From contig JBJTCD010000124.1 in the NCBI GenBank assembly GCA_046091665.1, positions 1-17,358 on the forward strand: DNA of 17,358 nt, written 5' to 3'. Made by a program: the position numbers and the translations under genes. Under the pieces are notes generated by a model, which saw only the letters and a program-made list of their open reading frames with translations, did no database searches and was not told the DNA's origin. This document shows, in pieces, positions 1 through 6,681 of this stretch. Source of the stretch: CAIUPE01 sp046091665. Its GTDB lineage: Bacteria > Pseudomonadota > Alphaproteobacteria > Rhizobiales > Beijerinckiaceae. Each line of letters starts with the position of its first letter. Position 1 is the stretch's first letter.

Positions 1-92
1 GTCATGGATCGCTCGCATGGCCGCTCCCCAGGCGTGGATGAGTCCCTGACGGTTTGGTCAAGTCAGATTGCAACACGATCCCTACTACTTAA
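1..92 (+). other. parE: Degenerate parE coding sequence with in-frame stops
   Basis: In the same frame as the ParE body, positions 42-89 read VPDGLVKSDCNTIPTT, which matches the conserved CNTIPT-x-x-GGTHE region of ParE. TAA then occupies 90-92 where a sense codon is expected, and TGA lies at 39-41. Upstream of 39 the frame no longer resembles ParE well, and the +2 frame (W-I-A-R-M-A) looks a little closer, which suggests an indel. The likeliest cause is poor sequence at an assembly edge, since parE is normally essential, but real damage cannot be excluded from the window. Confidence 0.6.
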
Positions 93-1172
93 GGCGGCAC
101 GCATGAGCAAGGCTTGCGCATCGCGTTGTTGCGTGGGTTGAAAGATCACGCTGACCGCATCAACCAATCAAAACGTGCGGCGAATATCACGACAGACGAC
201 ATCATGATCACCTGCGCGGCGATGCTCTCGGTCTTCATTCGCGAGCCAGAATTCCAAGGCCAGACGAAAGACAAACTCGCCACGCTTGAAGCTTCAAAAA
301 TCGTCGAGAGCGCCATTCGCGATGCGTTTGATCATTGGCTGGCTGCTGCACCGAGCCAAGCGCTGAAACTGCTCGACTGGGTGGTCGAACGGTCTGATGA
401 GCGGCTCCGCCGCCGCGCGGACAAGGAAATCGCCCGTAAATCGGCCGTACGTAAATTGCGCCTGCCGGGCAAACTCGCTGACTGCTCCTCCGCCGGAACC
501 GCCGGTTCGGAAATCTTCATTGTCGAGGGGGACTCGGCGGGCGGCTCGGCCAAACAAGCGCGCGACCGCGCGACGCAAGCCATTCTCCCTTTGCGGGGCA
601 AGATCCTCAATGTCGCCTCTGCCACGCGCGACAAGCTCCTCGCCAATCAACAACTCTCCGATCTGTTGCAAGCGCTCGGCTGCGGCACCGGAAATCACTA
701 TCGCGAAGATGATTTGCGTTATGAGCGCGTGATCATCATGACGGATGCCGATGTTGACGGCGCGCATATCGCCTCACTCCTGATCACCTTCTTTTGGAGG
801 CAAATGCCGAAACTCATTGATAATGGTCATCTTTTTCTTGCCGTGCCGCCGCTCTATCGGCTCTCGCATGGTGGGAAGACCGCCTATGCCCGCGATGACG
901 CGCACAAGGACGAGCTGATGCGAACCGAGTTCAAAGGCAAGTCCAATATCGAGATCGGCCGGTTCAAAGGCTTGGGTGAAATGATGCCGGGCCAGCTCAA
1001 GGAAACGACCATGGACCCGCGCCGCCGCACGCTTTTGCGCGTGGTCATTCCGGACGAGGGCAAGGTTGCAGCCGAAAGCGCGGTCGAGCAACTGATGGGC
1101 AACCGGCCGGAGGCGCGCTTCGCCTTCATTCAGGAGCGGGCGGCTTTTGCCACCGAGCTTGTTGATCTCTAG
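93..1172 (+). CDS. parE: DNA topoisomerase IV subunit B (ParE), C-terminal part, 5' end disrupted or missing
   Basis: ParE is the ATPase/TOPRIM subunit of topoisomerase IV, which decatenates daughter chromosomes with ParC. The reading frame shows the end of the transducer domain (GGTHEQGLRIALLRGLK just after position 92), then the TOPRIM domain with FIVEGDSAGGS near nt 510-545 (catalytic Glu) and MTDADVDGAH near nt 738-770 (metal-binding Asp-x-Asp). The C-terminal block IGRFKGLGEMMPGQLKETTM and the ending RPEARFAFIQERAAFATEL are typical of alphaproteobacterial ParE rather than GyrB. About half the usual protein length is present. The frame continues upstream past position 93 with recognisable ParE residues but is broken by TAA at 90-92 and TGA at 39-41, so no genuine start codon is visible. 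The first available start in frame is TTG at 114, which is really an internal Leu codon. Product identity is secure; whether the gene is intact is not. Confidence 0.9.
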   Translation, partial: GGTHEQGLRIALLRGLKDHADRINQSKRAANITTDDIMITCAAMLSVFIREPEFQGQTKDKLATLEASKIVESAIRDAFDHWLAAAPSQALKLLDWVVERSDERLRRRADKEIARKSAVRKLRLPGKLADCSSAGTAGSEIFIVEGDSAGGSAKQARDRATQAILPLRGKILNVASATRDKLLANQQLSDLLQALGCGTGNHYREDDLRYERVIIMTDADVDGAHIASLLITFFWRQMPKLIDNGHLFLAVPPLYRLSHGGKTAYARDDAHKDELMRTEFKGKSNIEIGRFKGLGEMMPGQLKETTMDPRRRTLLRVVIPDEGKVAAESAVEQLMGNRPEARFAFIQERAAFATELVDL

Positions 1173-1305
1173 GCCCCTTATCCCCGCCGCCATTAACCGC
1201 ATTAGGGCCAAAGACTTTCAAAGCCCGCCCGAAGCGGCTAAGAGGATCAGATGCATCGGGGCGAGCCCCCCGCTTGGTCCAACCGCCATCTGAAGAGGCA
1301 AAGCG

Positions 1306-1740
1306 ATGAAGGTCGTTCACGTTCTGAATGGTCCAAATCTGAACCTGCTCGGCACGCGGGAGCCCTCAACCTATGGCTCGGCGACCCTCAAAGACATTGA
1401 AGCGGCGCTTCAGAAAAAAGCCAAAGCCGCCAAAGTCAAACTCGTCTTCCGGCAGACAAACCGCGAGGGCGAGCTTGTCGATTGGATCCAGGAAGCCGGC
1501 GCGGCAAAAGCGGGCGTGCTTCTGAATGCAGGCGCGTACACTCATACGTCAATTGCAATTCACGACGCGATCCGCGCAACGGGCGCGACCGTCATCGAAG
1601 TTCATTTGAGCAATGTCTTCGCCCGTGAAACCTTCAGACATCATTCTTATATTTCACCTGTTGCGAAAGGTGTGATCTGCGGTTTTGGCGCGGCGAGTTA
1701 TGAACTCGCCTTTGATGCCCTGATGCCTCATCTCGCCTGA
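1306..1740 (+). CDS. aroQ: Type II 3-dehydroquinate dehydratase
   Basis: AroQ catalyses the dehydration of 3-dehydroquinate to 3-dehydroshikimate in the cytosolic shikimate pathway. At 144 residues it has the usual length of the small dodecameric type II family. The N-terminal signature VLNGPNLNLLGTREPSTYG contains the catalytic Tyr23 and the arginine on the mobile lid (R18). The substrate loop LLNAGAYTHTSIAIHDA carries Asn74, EVHLSN carries catalytic His100, and Arg107 follows. The loop usually read SNHEGELV is TNREGELV here, a mild departure. An AGAGG-like site (AAGAGG) sits about 7 bases before ATG 1306. The gene lies 133 bp after parE and 32 bp before accB, so it may be the first gene of an aroQ-accB-accC-aat transcript, an order common in Hyphomicrobiales. 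Confidence 0.96.
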   Translation: MKVVHVLNGPNLNLLGTREPSTYGSATLKDIEAALQKKAKAAKVKLVFRQTNREGELVDWIQEAGAAKAGVLLNAGAYTHTSIAIHDAIRATGATVIEVHLSNVFARETFRHHSYISPVAKGVICGFGAASYELAFDALMPHLA

Positions 1741-1772
1741 TTAAGACTCGTTGAAAGCGGAGCCTAAACGGA

Positions 1773-2318
1773 ATGCGTAAGCCCATGAAAAAAGCGACAA
1801 AGAAACAAGCTGTCTCATCGCCTAAAAAGGTGGAGAGCAAAGTGAGCGCACCGAAAGCCCCTTCCCCAATCGACACCGATCTTGTCGAAGTGCTGGCGCG
1901 TCTCTTGGGCAAGACGGATCTTTCTGAAATTGAAGTTGAAAAGGGCGATCTCCGGATCAAGGTTGCACGAACACTTGTGGGCACGTCCGTTGCTCACGCG
2001 GTTCATGTGCCTCAGCCCGTTGCTTCTGCGCCTGTTCAAGCCACAGCGCCTGCGGCTTCGGCTCCTAAAGCTGATGCACCCCATGCGGGCGCTGTACCTT
2101 CACCCATGGTCGGCACCGCTTATCGTCGTCCTTCACCCGATGCGAAAGCCTTTGTTGAAGTCGGTTCAACCGTGAAAGCGGGCGAAAAGATTTTGCTCAT
2201 CGAAGCGATGAAGACTTTTAACGAAATCGTTGCGCCGCGCGCAGGCACCGTGACCGCCATTCTTGTCGAAGATGGACAGCCGGTTGAATTCGGCGAAACA
2301 TTGCTTGTCATTGAATAA
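1773..2318 (+). CDS. accB: Biotin carboxyl carrier protein of acetyl-CoA carboxylase
   Basis: AccB carries the biotin that is carboxylated by AccC and then donates CO2 to acetyl-CoA for fatty acid synthesis. The 181-residue protein has a lysine-rich N-terminus (1-30), a conserved N-terminal domain (33-66, DTDLVEVLARLLGKTDLSEI), an Ala/Pro linker (about 75-107), and a biotinyl/lipoyl domain (108-181) with the biotin site EAMK at Lys147 and the thumb-containing PSPMVGTAYRRPSPDAKAF. The basic leader before the first domain is longer than in most AccB proteins. The start at 1773 is chosen because GCGGAG lies upstream at a workable distance; an alternative ATG at 1785 would remove four residues. 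It is followed 21 bp later by accC, the standard accBC arrangement. Confidence 0.96.
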   Translation: MRKPMKKATKKQAVSSPKKVESKVSAPKAPSPIDTDLVEVLARLLGKTDLSEIEVEKGDLRIKVARTLVGTSVAHAVHVPQPVASAPVQATAPAASAPKADAPHAGAVPSPMVGTAYRRPSPDAKAFVEVGSTVKAGEKILLIEAMKTFNEIVAPRAGTVTAILVEDGQPVEFGETLLVIE

Positions 2319-2339
2319 TCGCAACCGAGGACCGCTTTA

Positions 2340-3704
2340 ATGTTTGACAAGGTTCTCATTGCCAATCGTGGCGAGATTGCACTGCGTGTGTTGCGCGCGT
2401 GTAAAGAGCTTGGCATTGCCACAGTCGCTGTTCACTCAACGGCTGATGTGAATGCAATGCATGTGAAGCTCGCTGATGAAAGCGTATGCATTGGTCCGCC
2501 AACATCGCGCGACTCTTATCTCAACATTCCCTCGTTGCTCGCGGCCTGCGAAATTACGGGCGCTGATGCGATCCATCCGGGTTATGGCTTCCTTTCCGAG
2601 AATGCGCGCTTTGCAGAAATTCTTGAAAGTCACGGTATTACATTCATCGGACCTAAATCTGATCACATCAAAATCATGGGTGATAAGATTGAAGCGAAAC
2701 GCACAGCGAAGCGCCTTGGTATTCCTTGTGTGCCCGGTTCTGATGGTGGTGTGACGGATGAAAAAGAAGCATTAAAGATTGCGAAAAAAATCGGCTTTCC
2801 GGTCATCGTGAAAGCCGCTGCTGGTGGTGGCGGACGCGGCATGAAAGTCGCGCGCACGGAAGCCGATCTTGTCGATGCGTTTCATACCGCACGTACAGAA
2901 GCAAAAGCCGCTTTCGGTGATGATGCGGTCTATATCGAAAAATTTCTAGAAAAGCCGCGCCATATCGAAATTCAAGTTTTAGGTGATGGGCAAGGCAATG
3001 CTGTGCATCTTGGTGAGCGTGATTGCTCGCTGCAAAGGCGTCATCAAAAAGTATGGGAAGAAGGCCCCTCGCCTGCACTCAATGAAAGCATGCGCTCTGA
3101 GATTGGCGAAGTCTGCGCGAAAGCGATGCGCGATCTCGGTTATCTCGGTGTGGGAACGATTGAGTTTCTCTATGAAGATGAAAAATTCTATTTCATCGAA
3201 ATGAACACGCGCATTCAGGTCGAACATCCGGTCACCGAAATGATCACGGGCATCGATCTTGTGAATGAACAAATCCGCATTGCGGCGGGTGCGCCTCTCG
3301 GCATCAAACAATCGGACATAAAATTGCAAGGTCATGCGATTGAATGTCGTGTGAACGCGGAGAATCCTGCAACCTTCCGTCCCTCGCCCGGCAAGATCGC
3401 TTATTTCCATCCGCCAGGCGGGTTAGGCGTGCGCGTCGATTCAGCTGTCTATCAAGGCTATACGATTCCGCCGCATTATGACTCACTTGTTGGCAAGCTC
3501 ATTGTTCATGGTCGTACGCGCAACGAATGTTTGATGCGTCTTCGTCGTGCGCTTGATGAATTTGTTGTCGATGGCATCGAAACCACTTTGCCACTCTTTC
3601 GTACGCTTGTGCGCAATTCAGATATTCAAAACGGCCTATATGACATCCATTGGCTCGAGCATTTTTTAAATGCAGGCGGTATGGATGGAACACCTGAGGC
3701 ATAA
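2340..3704 (+). CDS. accC: Biotin carboxylase subunit of acetyl-CoA carboxylase
   Basis: AccC uses ATP and bicarbonate to carboxylate biotin on AccB, the first half-reaction of acetyl-CoA carboxylase. The 454-residue length is normal. The N-terminal Rossmann-like domain starts FDKVLIANRGEIALR. The ATP-grasp domain holds the glycine loop KAAAGGGGRGMKV (158-170), the RRHQK segment with Lys237, and the catalytic/metal cluster FIEMNTRIQVEHPVTE (Glu287, Asn289, Arg291). The C-terminal domain has GHAIECRVNAEN and RPSPGKI. The usual QKV(L/V)EEAP reads QKVWEEGP here, two conservative-site changes next to the active site. The biotin carboxylase stands alone with no carboxyltransferase or BCCP fusion, so it belongs to the multi-subunit bacterial ACC and not to propionyl- or pyruvate carboxylase. 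The aat gene starts 6 bp after its stop. Confidence 0.97.
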   Translation: MFDKVLIANRGEIALRVLRACKELGIATVAVHSTADVNAMHVKLADESVCIGPPTSRDSYLNIPSLLAACEITGADAIHPGYGFLSENARFAEILESHGITFIGPKSDHIKIMGDKIEAKRTAKRLGIPCVPGSDGGVTDEKEALKIAKKIGFPVIVKAAAGGGGRGMKVARTEADLVDAFHTARTEAKAAFGDDAVYIEKFLEKPRHIEIQVLGDGQGNAVHLGERDCSLQRRHQKVWEEGPSPALNESMRSEIGEVCAKAMRDLGYLGVGTIEFLYEDEKFYFIEMNTRIQVEHPVTEMITGIDLVNEQIRIAAGAPLGIKQSDIKLQGHAIECRVNAENPATFRPSPGKIAYFHPPGGLGVRVDSAVYQGYTIPPHYDSLVGKLIVHGRTRNECLMRLRRALDEFVVDGIETTLPLFRTLVRNSDIQNGLYDIHWLEHFLNAGGMDGTPEA

Positions 3705-3710
3705 AGCCCT

Positions 3711-4394
3711 ATGAGCCGCCGGTCGCTTTCGCCCGACGGCATCACTCCCGAATTGATGCTTCGCGCCTATTCGATTGGCGTGTTTCCGATGGCCGAGAGC
3801 GCGCAAGATCCGTGGCTTCATTGGATTGAACCGCGACAACGCGGCATCATTCCGCTTGATCGGCTTCATATTTCGCGGGGCCTAGCAAAAGTGATCAGCG
3901 CTGATCAGTTCGAAATTCGCATCAACGCTGATTTCAATGCCATGGTTGAAGCATGTGCGAATGCACGCGAGACAACGTGGATCAGTCATCGCTTGCGTTC
4001 GCTTTATGGCTCACTGCATGAAATGGGTTTTGCGCATAGTGTTGAAACCTATTTCGACAATGAACTTGTTGGTGGCCTCTTCGGGATCACGCTCGGTGGT
4101 GCGTTTTTTGGCGAGAGCATGTTTCATAAGAAAACCGATGCTTCAAAAGTCGCGCTCGCTCATCTCGTCGCGCGTTTGATCAAGGGCGGTTTCCGGCTTC
4201 TTGATACGCAATTCATCACACCTCATTTGGCAAGCCTTGGCGCGATTGAAATTGATCGCGCGGCCTATCTCTCTCATCTCGATCAGGCGTTGACGAGCGA
4301 GGCAGATTTCTTTGCTTTTGATGAAAGCCATGCGCATCGGGGCAGCGAGATCATAAGGATCCTCACCGATACCAAAACAAAATCGATGATCTAA
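3711..4394 (+). CDS. aat: Leucyl/phenylalanyl-tRNA--protein transferase
   Basis: Aat transfers Leu or Phe from aminoacyl-tRNA to proteins with N-terminal Arg or Lys, marking them for ClpS/ClpAP degradation in the bacterial N-degron pathway. The 227-residue protein contains the family signatures: LRAYSIGVFPMAE near residues 18-30, W-I-E-P-x-x-R-G-I-I-P near 42-53, the central stretch LVGGLFGITLGGAFFGESMF, and LLDTQFITPHLASLGA toward the C-terminus. It starts 6 bp after accC, so it is very probably cotranscribed with accBC. Its TAA shares four bases (4391-4394) with the stop of the convergent DUF2155 gene, leaving no room for an intergenic terminator. Confidence 0.96.
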   Translation: MSRRSLSPDGITPELMLRAYSIGVFPMAESAQDPWLHWIEPRQRGIIPLDRLHISRGLAKVISADQFEIRINADFNAMVEACANARETTWISHRLRSLYGSLHEMGFAHSVETYFDNELVGGLFGITLGGAFFGESMFHKKTDASKVALAHLVARLIKGGFRLLDTQFITPHLASLGAIEIDRAAYLSHLDQALTSEADFFAFDESHAHRGSEIIRILTDTKTKSMI

Positions 4395-4912
4395 TTTGTT
4401 TTCTTCGCGGGTTTTGCCGGTACGAGTTGTGTCGGCTGTGCACCTGATGCGGGGGCTTGTGTTGCTGAAGGTGGTGGCGGTGATTTCGGCGTGATCTCGG
4501 TTGATTCCGGAATGACAACCGTGCCGCCTTTACAGCCAATCAACCACACATCATAAATCGGATGTTCAACGCCATTGAGGCCCGGTGACGATGCAAAAAT
4601 CCAACCGCCAAAAAGTCGCTTTGTTTCACCGCCAACGGTGATCTCATCCACTTCAATAAAGGCCGTTGTGTTTTGTGGCTCCGTGATGGGACGCGTGTAA
4701 CAGACACGCGGCGTCACCAGAAACGCGCCATATTCCACGGTCTCATCGATACCAACTTCAAAGGACAGAATACGGCCTGTGATCTTGTCGAGGCCCGAGA
4801 ATATCGCAATCGGATTTTTGATTTTATCAGCGAGCGCATATGACGGCGCGCCGATGAAGAGCAGCGCCAAGACCCATACACTCATACCCAACCGCGCCAT
4901 AACTTTACCCAT
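4391..4912 (-). CDS. DUF2155 domain secreted protein
   Basis: This 173-residue protein matches the alphaproteobacterial DUF2155 family, whose function is unknown. Residues 1-28 form a signal peptide (MARLG, a hydrophobic core VWVLALLFIGAP, then a likely cleavage after ALA). The mature domain shows IFSGLDKITGRILSFEV, a cysteine pair at Cys71 and Cys127 that could form a disulfide, FGGWIFASSPGLNG and HPIYDVWLIGC. The tail (about 140-173) is Pro/Ala/Lys-rich and low in complexity. The predicted location is the periplasm. It is convergent with aat with a 4-bp stop overlap. In many Hyphomicrobiales this gene neighbours NDUFA12 with an MCE/MlaD gene between them; here a different island occupies that gap. 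ATG at 4912 is preceded by GGAAGG; ATG 4900 is an alternative. Confidence 0.9.
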   Translation of the reverse strand: MGKVMARLGMSVWVLALLFIGAPSYALADKIKNPIAIFSGLDKITGRILSFEVGIDETVEYGAFLVTPRVCYTRPITEPQNTTAFIEVDEITVGGETKRLFGGWIFASSPGLNGVEHPIYDVWLIGCKGGTVVIPESTEITPKSPPPPSATQAPASGAQPTQLVPAKPAKKTN

Positions 4913-4941
4913 TCCCGATGCCTTCCACGCCCGAATAGTCT

Positions 4942-4960
4942 TAGAGCGCCCTGCGCTCTA
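4942..4960. repeat. Perfect 8-bp palindromic hairpin, function unclear
   Basis: TAGAGCGC (4942-4949) and GCGCTCTA (4953-4960) are perfect inverted arms around a 3-base loop in the 90-bp gap between the DUF2155 start and the DUF6165 stop. Neither side has a T-run, so it is not a good intrinsic terminator. It could be an intergenic palindromic repeat, or a weak transcript-end structure for the minus-strand ORFs above. Confidence 0.45.
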
Positions 4961-5002
4961 GCACAGCAAGGGGGACAGGAAAAAGGCAAAAGCAACAAAG
5001 CC

Positions 5003-5494
5003 CTATTTTCTCTGAGCCGTATAGGATTTGATTTCGGTGAATGAAGACCCGGCCAAGCGGTCTATCCGGCGTTTGATCTCCGAGCGGCGGTCATTCAACT
5101 GATAGACCGAACGCGCCAGCGCGACAAAAGTCTCGTCAAAGACCTTCTCATTCTCGGCCATACGAAGCTGGTCCTCTATCTCCCAGAGTTCCGCGTTGAT
5201 GGCACGCAATTCCGCATCGAGCCCCATCACGGCATCATTTCGATCAACAATGGCCTGCCACGCCTGATCAAGCGCGGCACGCTGCCGCTTGGCTTCCGCC
5301 TTGACCGCTTTTTGAGGGGCACGTTCCGCTTTAAGATCAAGAATACCGCGACGATCCGCAAGTTCGCCAATCGAAACCGGCATCAGAGGCCGCTGAGGAT
5401 CAACAAGAGCTTCTTGCGTTACAGATGAGGGGGCAACTTCGCGAACTGCGTGCTCCTTATTTCGCAACGCATCACAAAGCACACCCATCGCCAC
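5003..5494 (-). CDS. DUF6165 family protein (probable 3' part of an interrupted gene)
   Basis: From about residue 39 the sequence reads PVSIGELADRRGILDLKAER, then a charged helical region (DAELRAINAELWEIEDQLR), then LARSVYQLNDRRSEIKRRID and KSYTAQRK. This is the pattern of DUF6165, a short, mostly helical family of unknown function found next to TPR-type glycosyltransferases. The open frame can start at GTG 5494 or ATG 5488, but those first 38 residues resemble the C-terminus of the upstream glycosyltransferase and not DUF6165. A domain-sized start would be ATG 5383, which has no convincing ribosome binding site. It is in the same frame as the upstream gene and separated from it only by TAA 5513-5515 and six sense codons. 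It has high coiled-coil potential and no signal peptide or membrane segment. Whether it is still translated on its own is uncertain. Confidence 0.65.
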   Translation of the reverse strand: MAMGVLCDALRNKEHAVREVAPSSVTQEALVDPQRPLMPVSIGELADRRGILDLKAERAPQKAVKAEAKRQRAALDQAWQAIVDRNDAVMGLDAELRAINAELWEIEDQLRMAENEKVFDETFVALARSVYQLNDRRSEIKRRIDRLAGSSFTEIKSYTAQRK

Positions 5495-5512
5495 AGCCCA
5501 TTCACCGGATTT

Positions 5513-6262
5513 TTATTGCCGATAGAGTGTAACTGAAGGATACCAAACTGTATCGCTCTCGCGCGCTAACCAACGCCAATCCGGTTCGCGCCGTAGCAAA
5601 AGCGAGGTGGGACGCCCTAAAGCGCCAGCGACATGAAGGATCGATGTATCAACCGTAACAATGTGATCAAGCGACATCATGACGGCTGCCGAATCCAGAA
5701 AGGCTTGCCCTCCTTCATCAAACTCGTCGCCTAACAAAATAAGGTGATCACGGAAAGAAACTGTCTCGACTTCTTGTAGACCTTTACCCTTCTGCAAAAC
5801 CACAAGCGCGACATTGGGAAGATCAGCAAGCGGCGCAAAAACTTCAAGCGGAGCCGAGCGTCCTTTCTCCGCAGGCGAATCCGGATTGCCGGCCCATGCG
5901 ATCCCGATTAGTCTTTTGTCCTTTGGCAAACTCTTACGCCATTTTTCAACGCGCGCGGTATCGGCTTTAATATAGGGAATGTTTTCAGCATAACGCGCAG
6001 GATCAATATTCAAAGCGCGCGGAATATGAAGCAAAGGTGTCCAGCCACCAACGCCACCCACACTGCCCGGCTCGTCACTCGGTTTTAAAGTGATCGGCAA
6101 ATCCATCGTCTTCAATAAATCAAATAGAATTCGATGGGTAACGAATGTCACTTCGACATCTTTCTCAATAAGAAAACGAAGATAACGTGCGAAGTGAATC
6201 GTATCGCCAAGACCCTGCTCATCCATAACAAGAAGTTTTTTAGGAACGGCCCCCCCGTCCAT
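5513..6262 (-). CDS. Glycosyltransferase domain of TPR-type family (GT9/GT41-like), fragment
   Basis: The 249-codon frame carries the glycosyltransferase half of the bacterial 'TPR repeat + glycosyltransferase' family. DEQGLGDTIHFARYLRFL near residue 14 is the first conserved strand-loop-helix. LIGIAWAGNPDSPAEKGRS near 117-137 begins the second Rossmann fold. VTVDTSILHVAGALGRPTSLLL near 207-228 is the nucleotide-sugar/acceptor pocket motif with the conserved Asp-Thr-x-x-x-His and G-A-L-G-x-P. EPDWRWLARESDTVWYPSVTLYRQ closes the domain. The ATG at 6262 arises only because of the frame change; translation probably began at 6582 and reached this frame across the G7 tract. The TAA at 5513-5515 removes the usual C-terminal helix. 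The donor sugar and acceptor cannot be told from sequence. Confidence 0.75.
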   Translation of the reverse strand: MDGGAVPKKLLVMDEQGLGDTIHFARYLRFLIEKDVEVTFVTHRILFDLLKTMDLPITLKPSDEPGSVGGVGGWTPLLHIPRALNIDPARYAENIPYIKADTARVEKWRKSLPKDKRLIGIAWAGNPDSPAEKGRSAPLEVFAPLADLPNVALVVLQKGKGLQEVETVSFRDHLILLGDEFDEGGQAFLDSAAVMMSLDHIVTVDTSILHVAGALGRPTSLLLRREPDWRWLARESDTVWYPSVTLYRQ

Positions 6263-6582
6263 CGCGGAACATCTCTTCGCGTGCCATCAGCATTTTTGAC
6301 GGTCACGGTTGGTTGCGCTGCCATCAATTTGAAGCGGATATCAAAGGCATCCCACGCTTCGACCCATTGCTCACGCCGAAAATAAACAAGTGCCAAGCGT
6401 GCAGCCGCCTCAGTATGGCTTGGATCAATCGCGCGGATGAACCGCAAAAGCAGCAAAGCTTCACTCAAACGACCATGAAGGATTTCATGTTCAGCCAAGG
6501 CAAAGAGATGATTGAGTTCTTGTTCGCTGGGGGCGCGTAGCATCGGCGTTCCAGATGTTTGTAGATGAACGAGAGCATTCAT
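6148..6582 (-). CDS. TPR-like N-terminal segment of glycosyltransferase gene, ends in frameshift
   Basis: The first about 111 codons contain a tetratricopeptide-like helical pair (ILHGRLSEALLLLRFIRAID, then EAAARLALVYFRREQWVEAW), a linker, and V-P-R-W-T-G-G, the usual entrance to the glycosyltransferase domain. After the G7 tract this frame reads FLKNFLLWMSRVLAIRF and so on to a stop at 6148, which resembles nothing and is likely out of frame. The start at 6582 is well supported: a full AAGGAGGT Shine-Dalgarno lies at 6588-6595, five bases upstream. Such a strong initiation site on a broken gene suggests the lesion is recent, or that expression is controlled at the frameshift. The island sits between DUF2155 and NDUFA12. 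Confidence 0.65.
   Translation of the reverse strand: MNALVHLQTSGTPMLRAPSEQELNHLFALAEHEILHGRLSEALLLLRFIRAIDPSHTEAAARLALVYFRREQWVEAWDAFDIRFKLMAAQPTVTVKNADGTRRDVPRWTGGPFLKNFLLWMSRVLAIRFTSHVIFVFLLRKMSK
6250..6256 (-). repeat. G7 homopolymer at the frameshift junction
   Basis: The coding strand reads CGA TGG ACG GGG GGG CCG in the TPR frame. Seven consecutive G (plus-strand C7) lie exactly where similarity moves to the -1 frame, with GCC GTT CCT following. The arrangement G GGG GGG fits the X XXY YYZ pattern of a -1 slippery site, and a mononucleotide tract is also a common place for replication slippage or sequencing miscounts. Confidence 0.75.
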
Positions 6583-6587
6583 GACCG

Positions 6588-6595
6588 ACCTCCTT
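6588..6595 (-). promoter_or_regulatory. Consensus Shine-Dalgarno for the TPR-glycosyltransferase gene
   Basis: AAGGAGGT on the minus strand, five bases before ATG 6582, is a full anti-Shine-Dalgarno complement and the strongest ribosome binding site noticed in the window. It fixes the start of the interrupted gene. Confidence 0.8.
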
Positions 6596-6681
6596 CACGG
6601 AAAGCCAGAACTCTTACGCAACACCAGTCACAAACTCTTGAAACCGATCACTCAAATTTTATGAAAATACGTGTAAAGCCA

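Larger units (their letters stand above)
5003..6582 (-). pseudogene. Interrupted TPR-glycosyltransferase-DUF6165 gene (one frameshift, one nonsense codon)
   Basis: Three consecutive minus-strand reading frames look like pieces of one gene. The first (from 6582) ends its family similarity at V-P-R-W-T-G-G, exactly where the second (from 6262) begins with G-G-A-V-P-K-K-L-L-V-M-D-E-Q-G-L-G-D-T. The junction is a run of seven G on the coding strand, and one additional G would join the frames. The second ends at TAA 5513-5515, but the same frame continues without another stop into the DUF6165 sequence. The codons after TAA read KSGEWAVAMGVLCDALRN, resembling the normal C-terminal helix of this glycosyltransferase family (RQ-x-x-x-GDW...). 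The restored protein would be about 526 codons. Frameshift by sequencing error, slippage or decay are all possible; the TAA argues for decay. Confidence 0.7.

Noticed and set aside
294..1211. Long minus-strand open frames opposite parE
   Set aside because: They mirror the GC-rich codon pattern of ParE, and the plus strand carries conserved TOPRIM motifs throughout.
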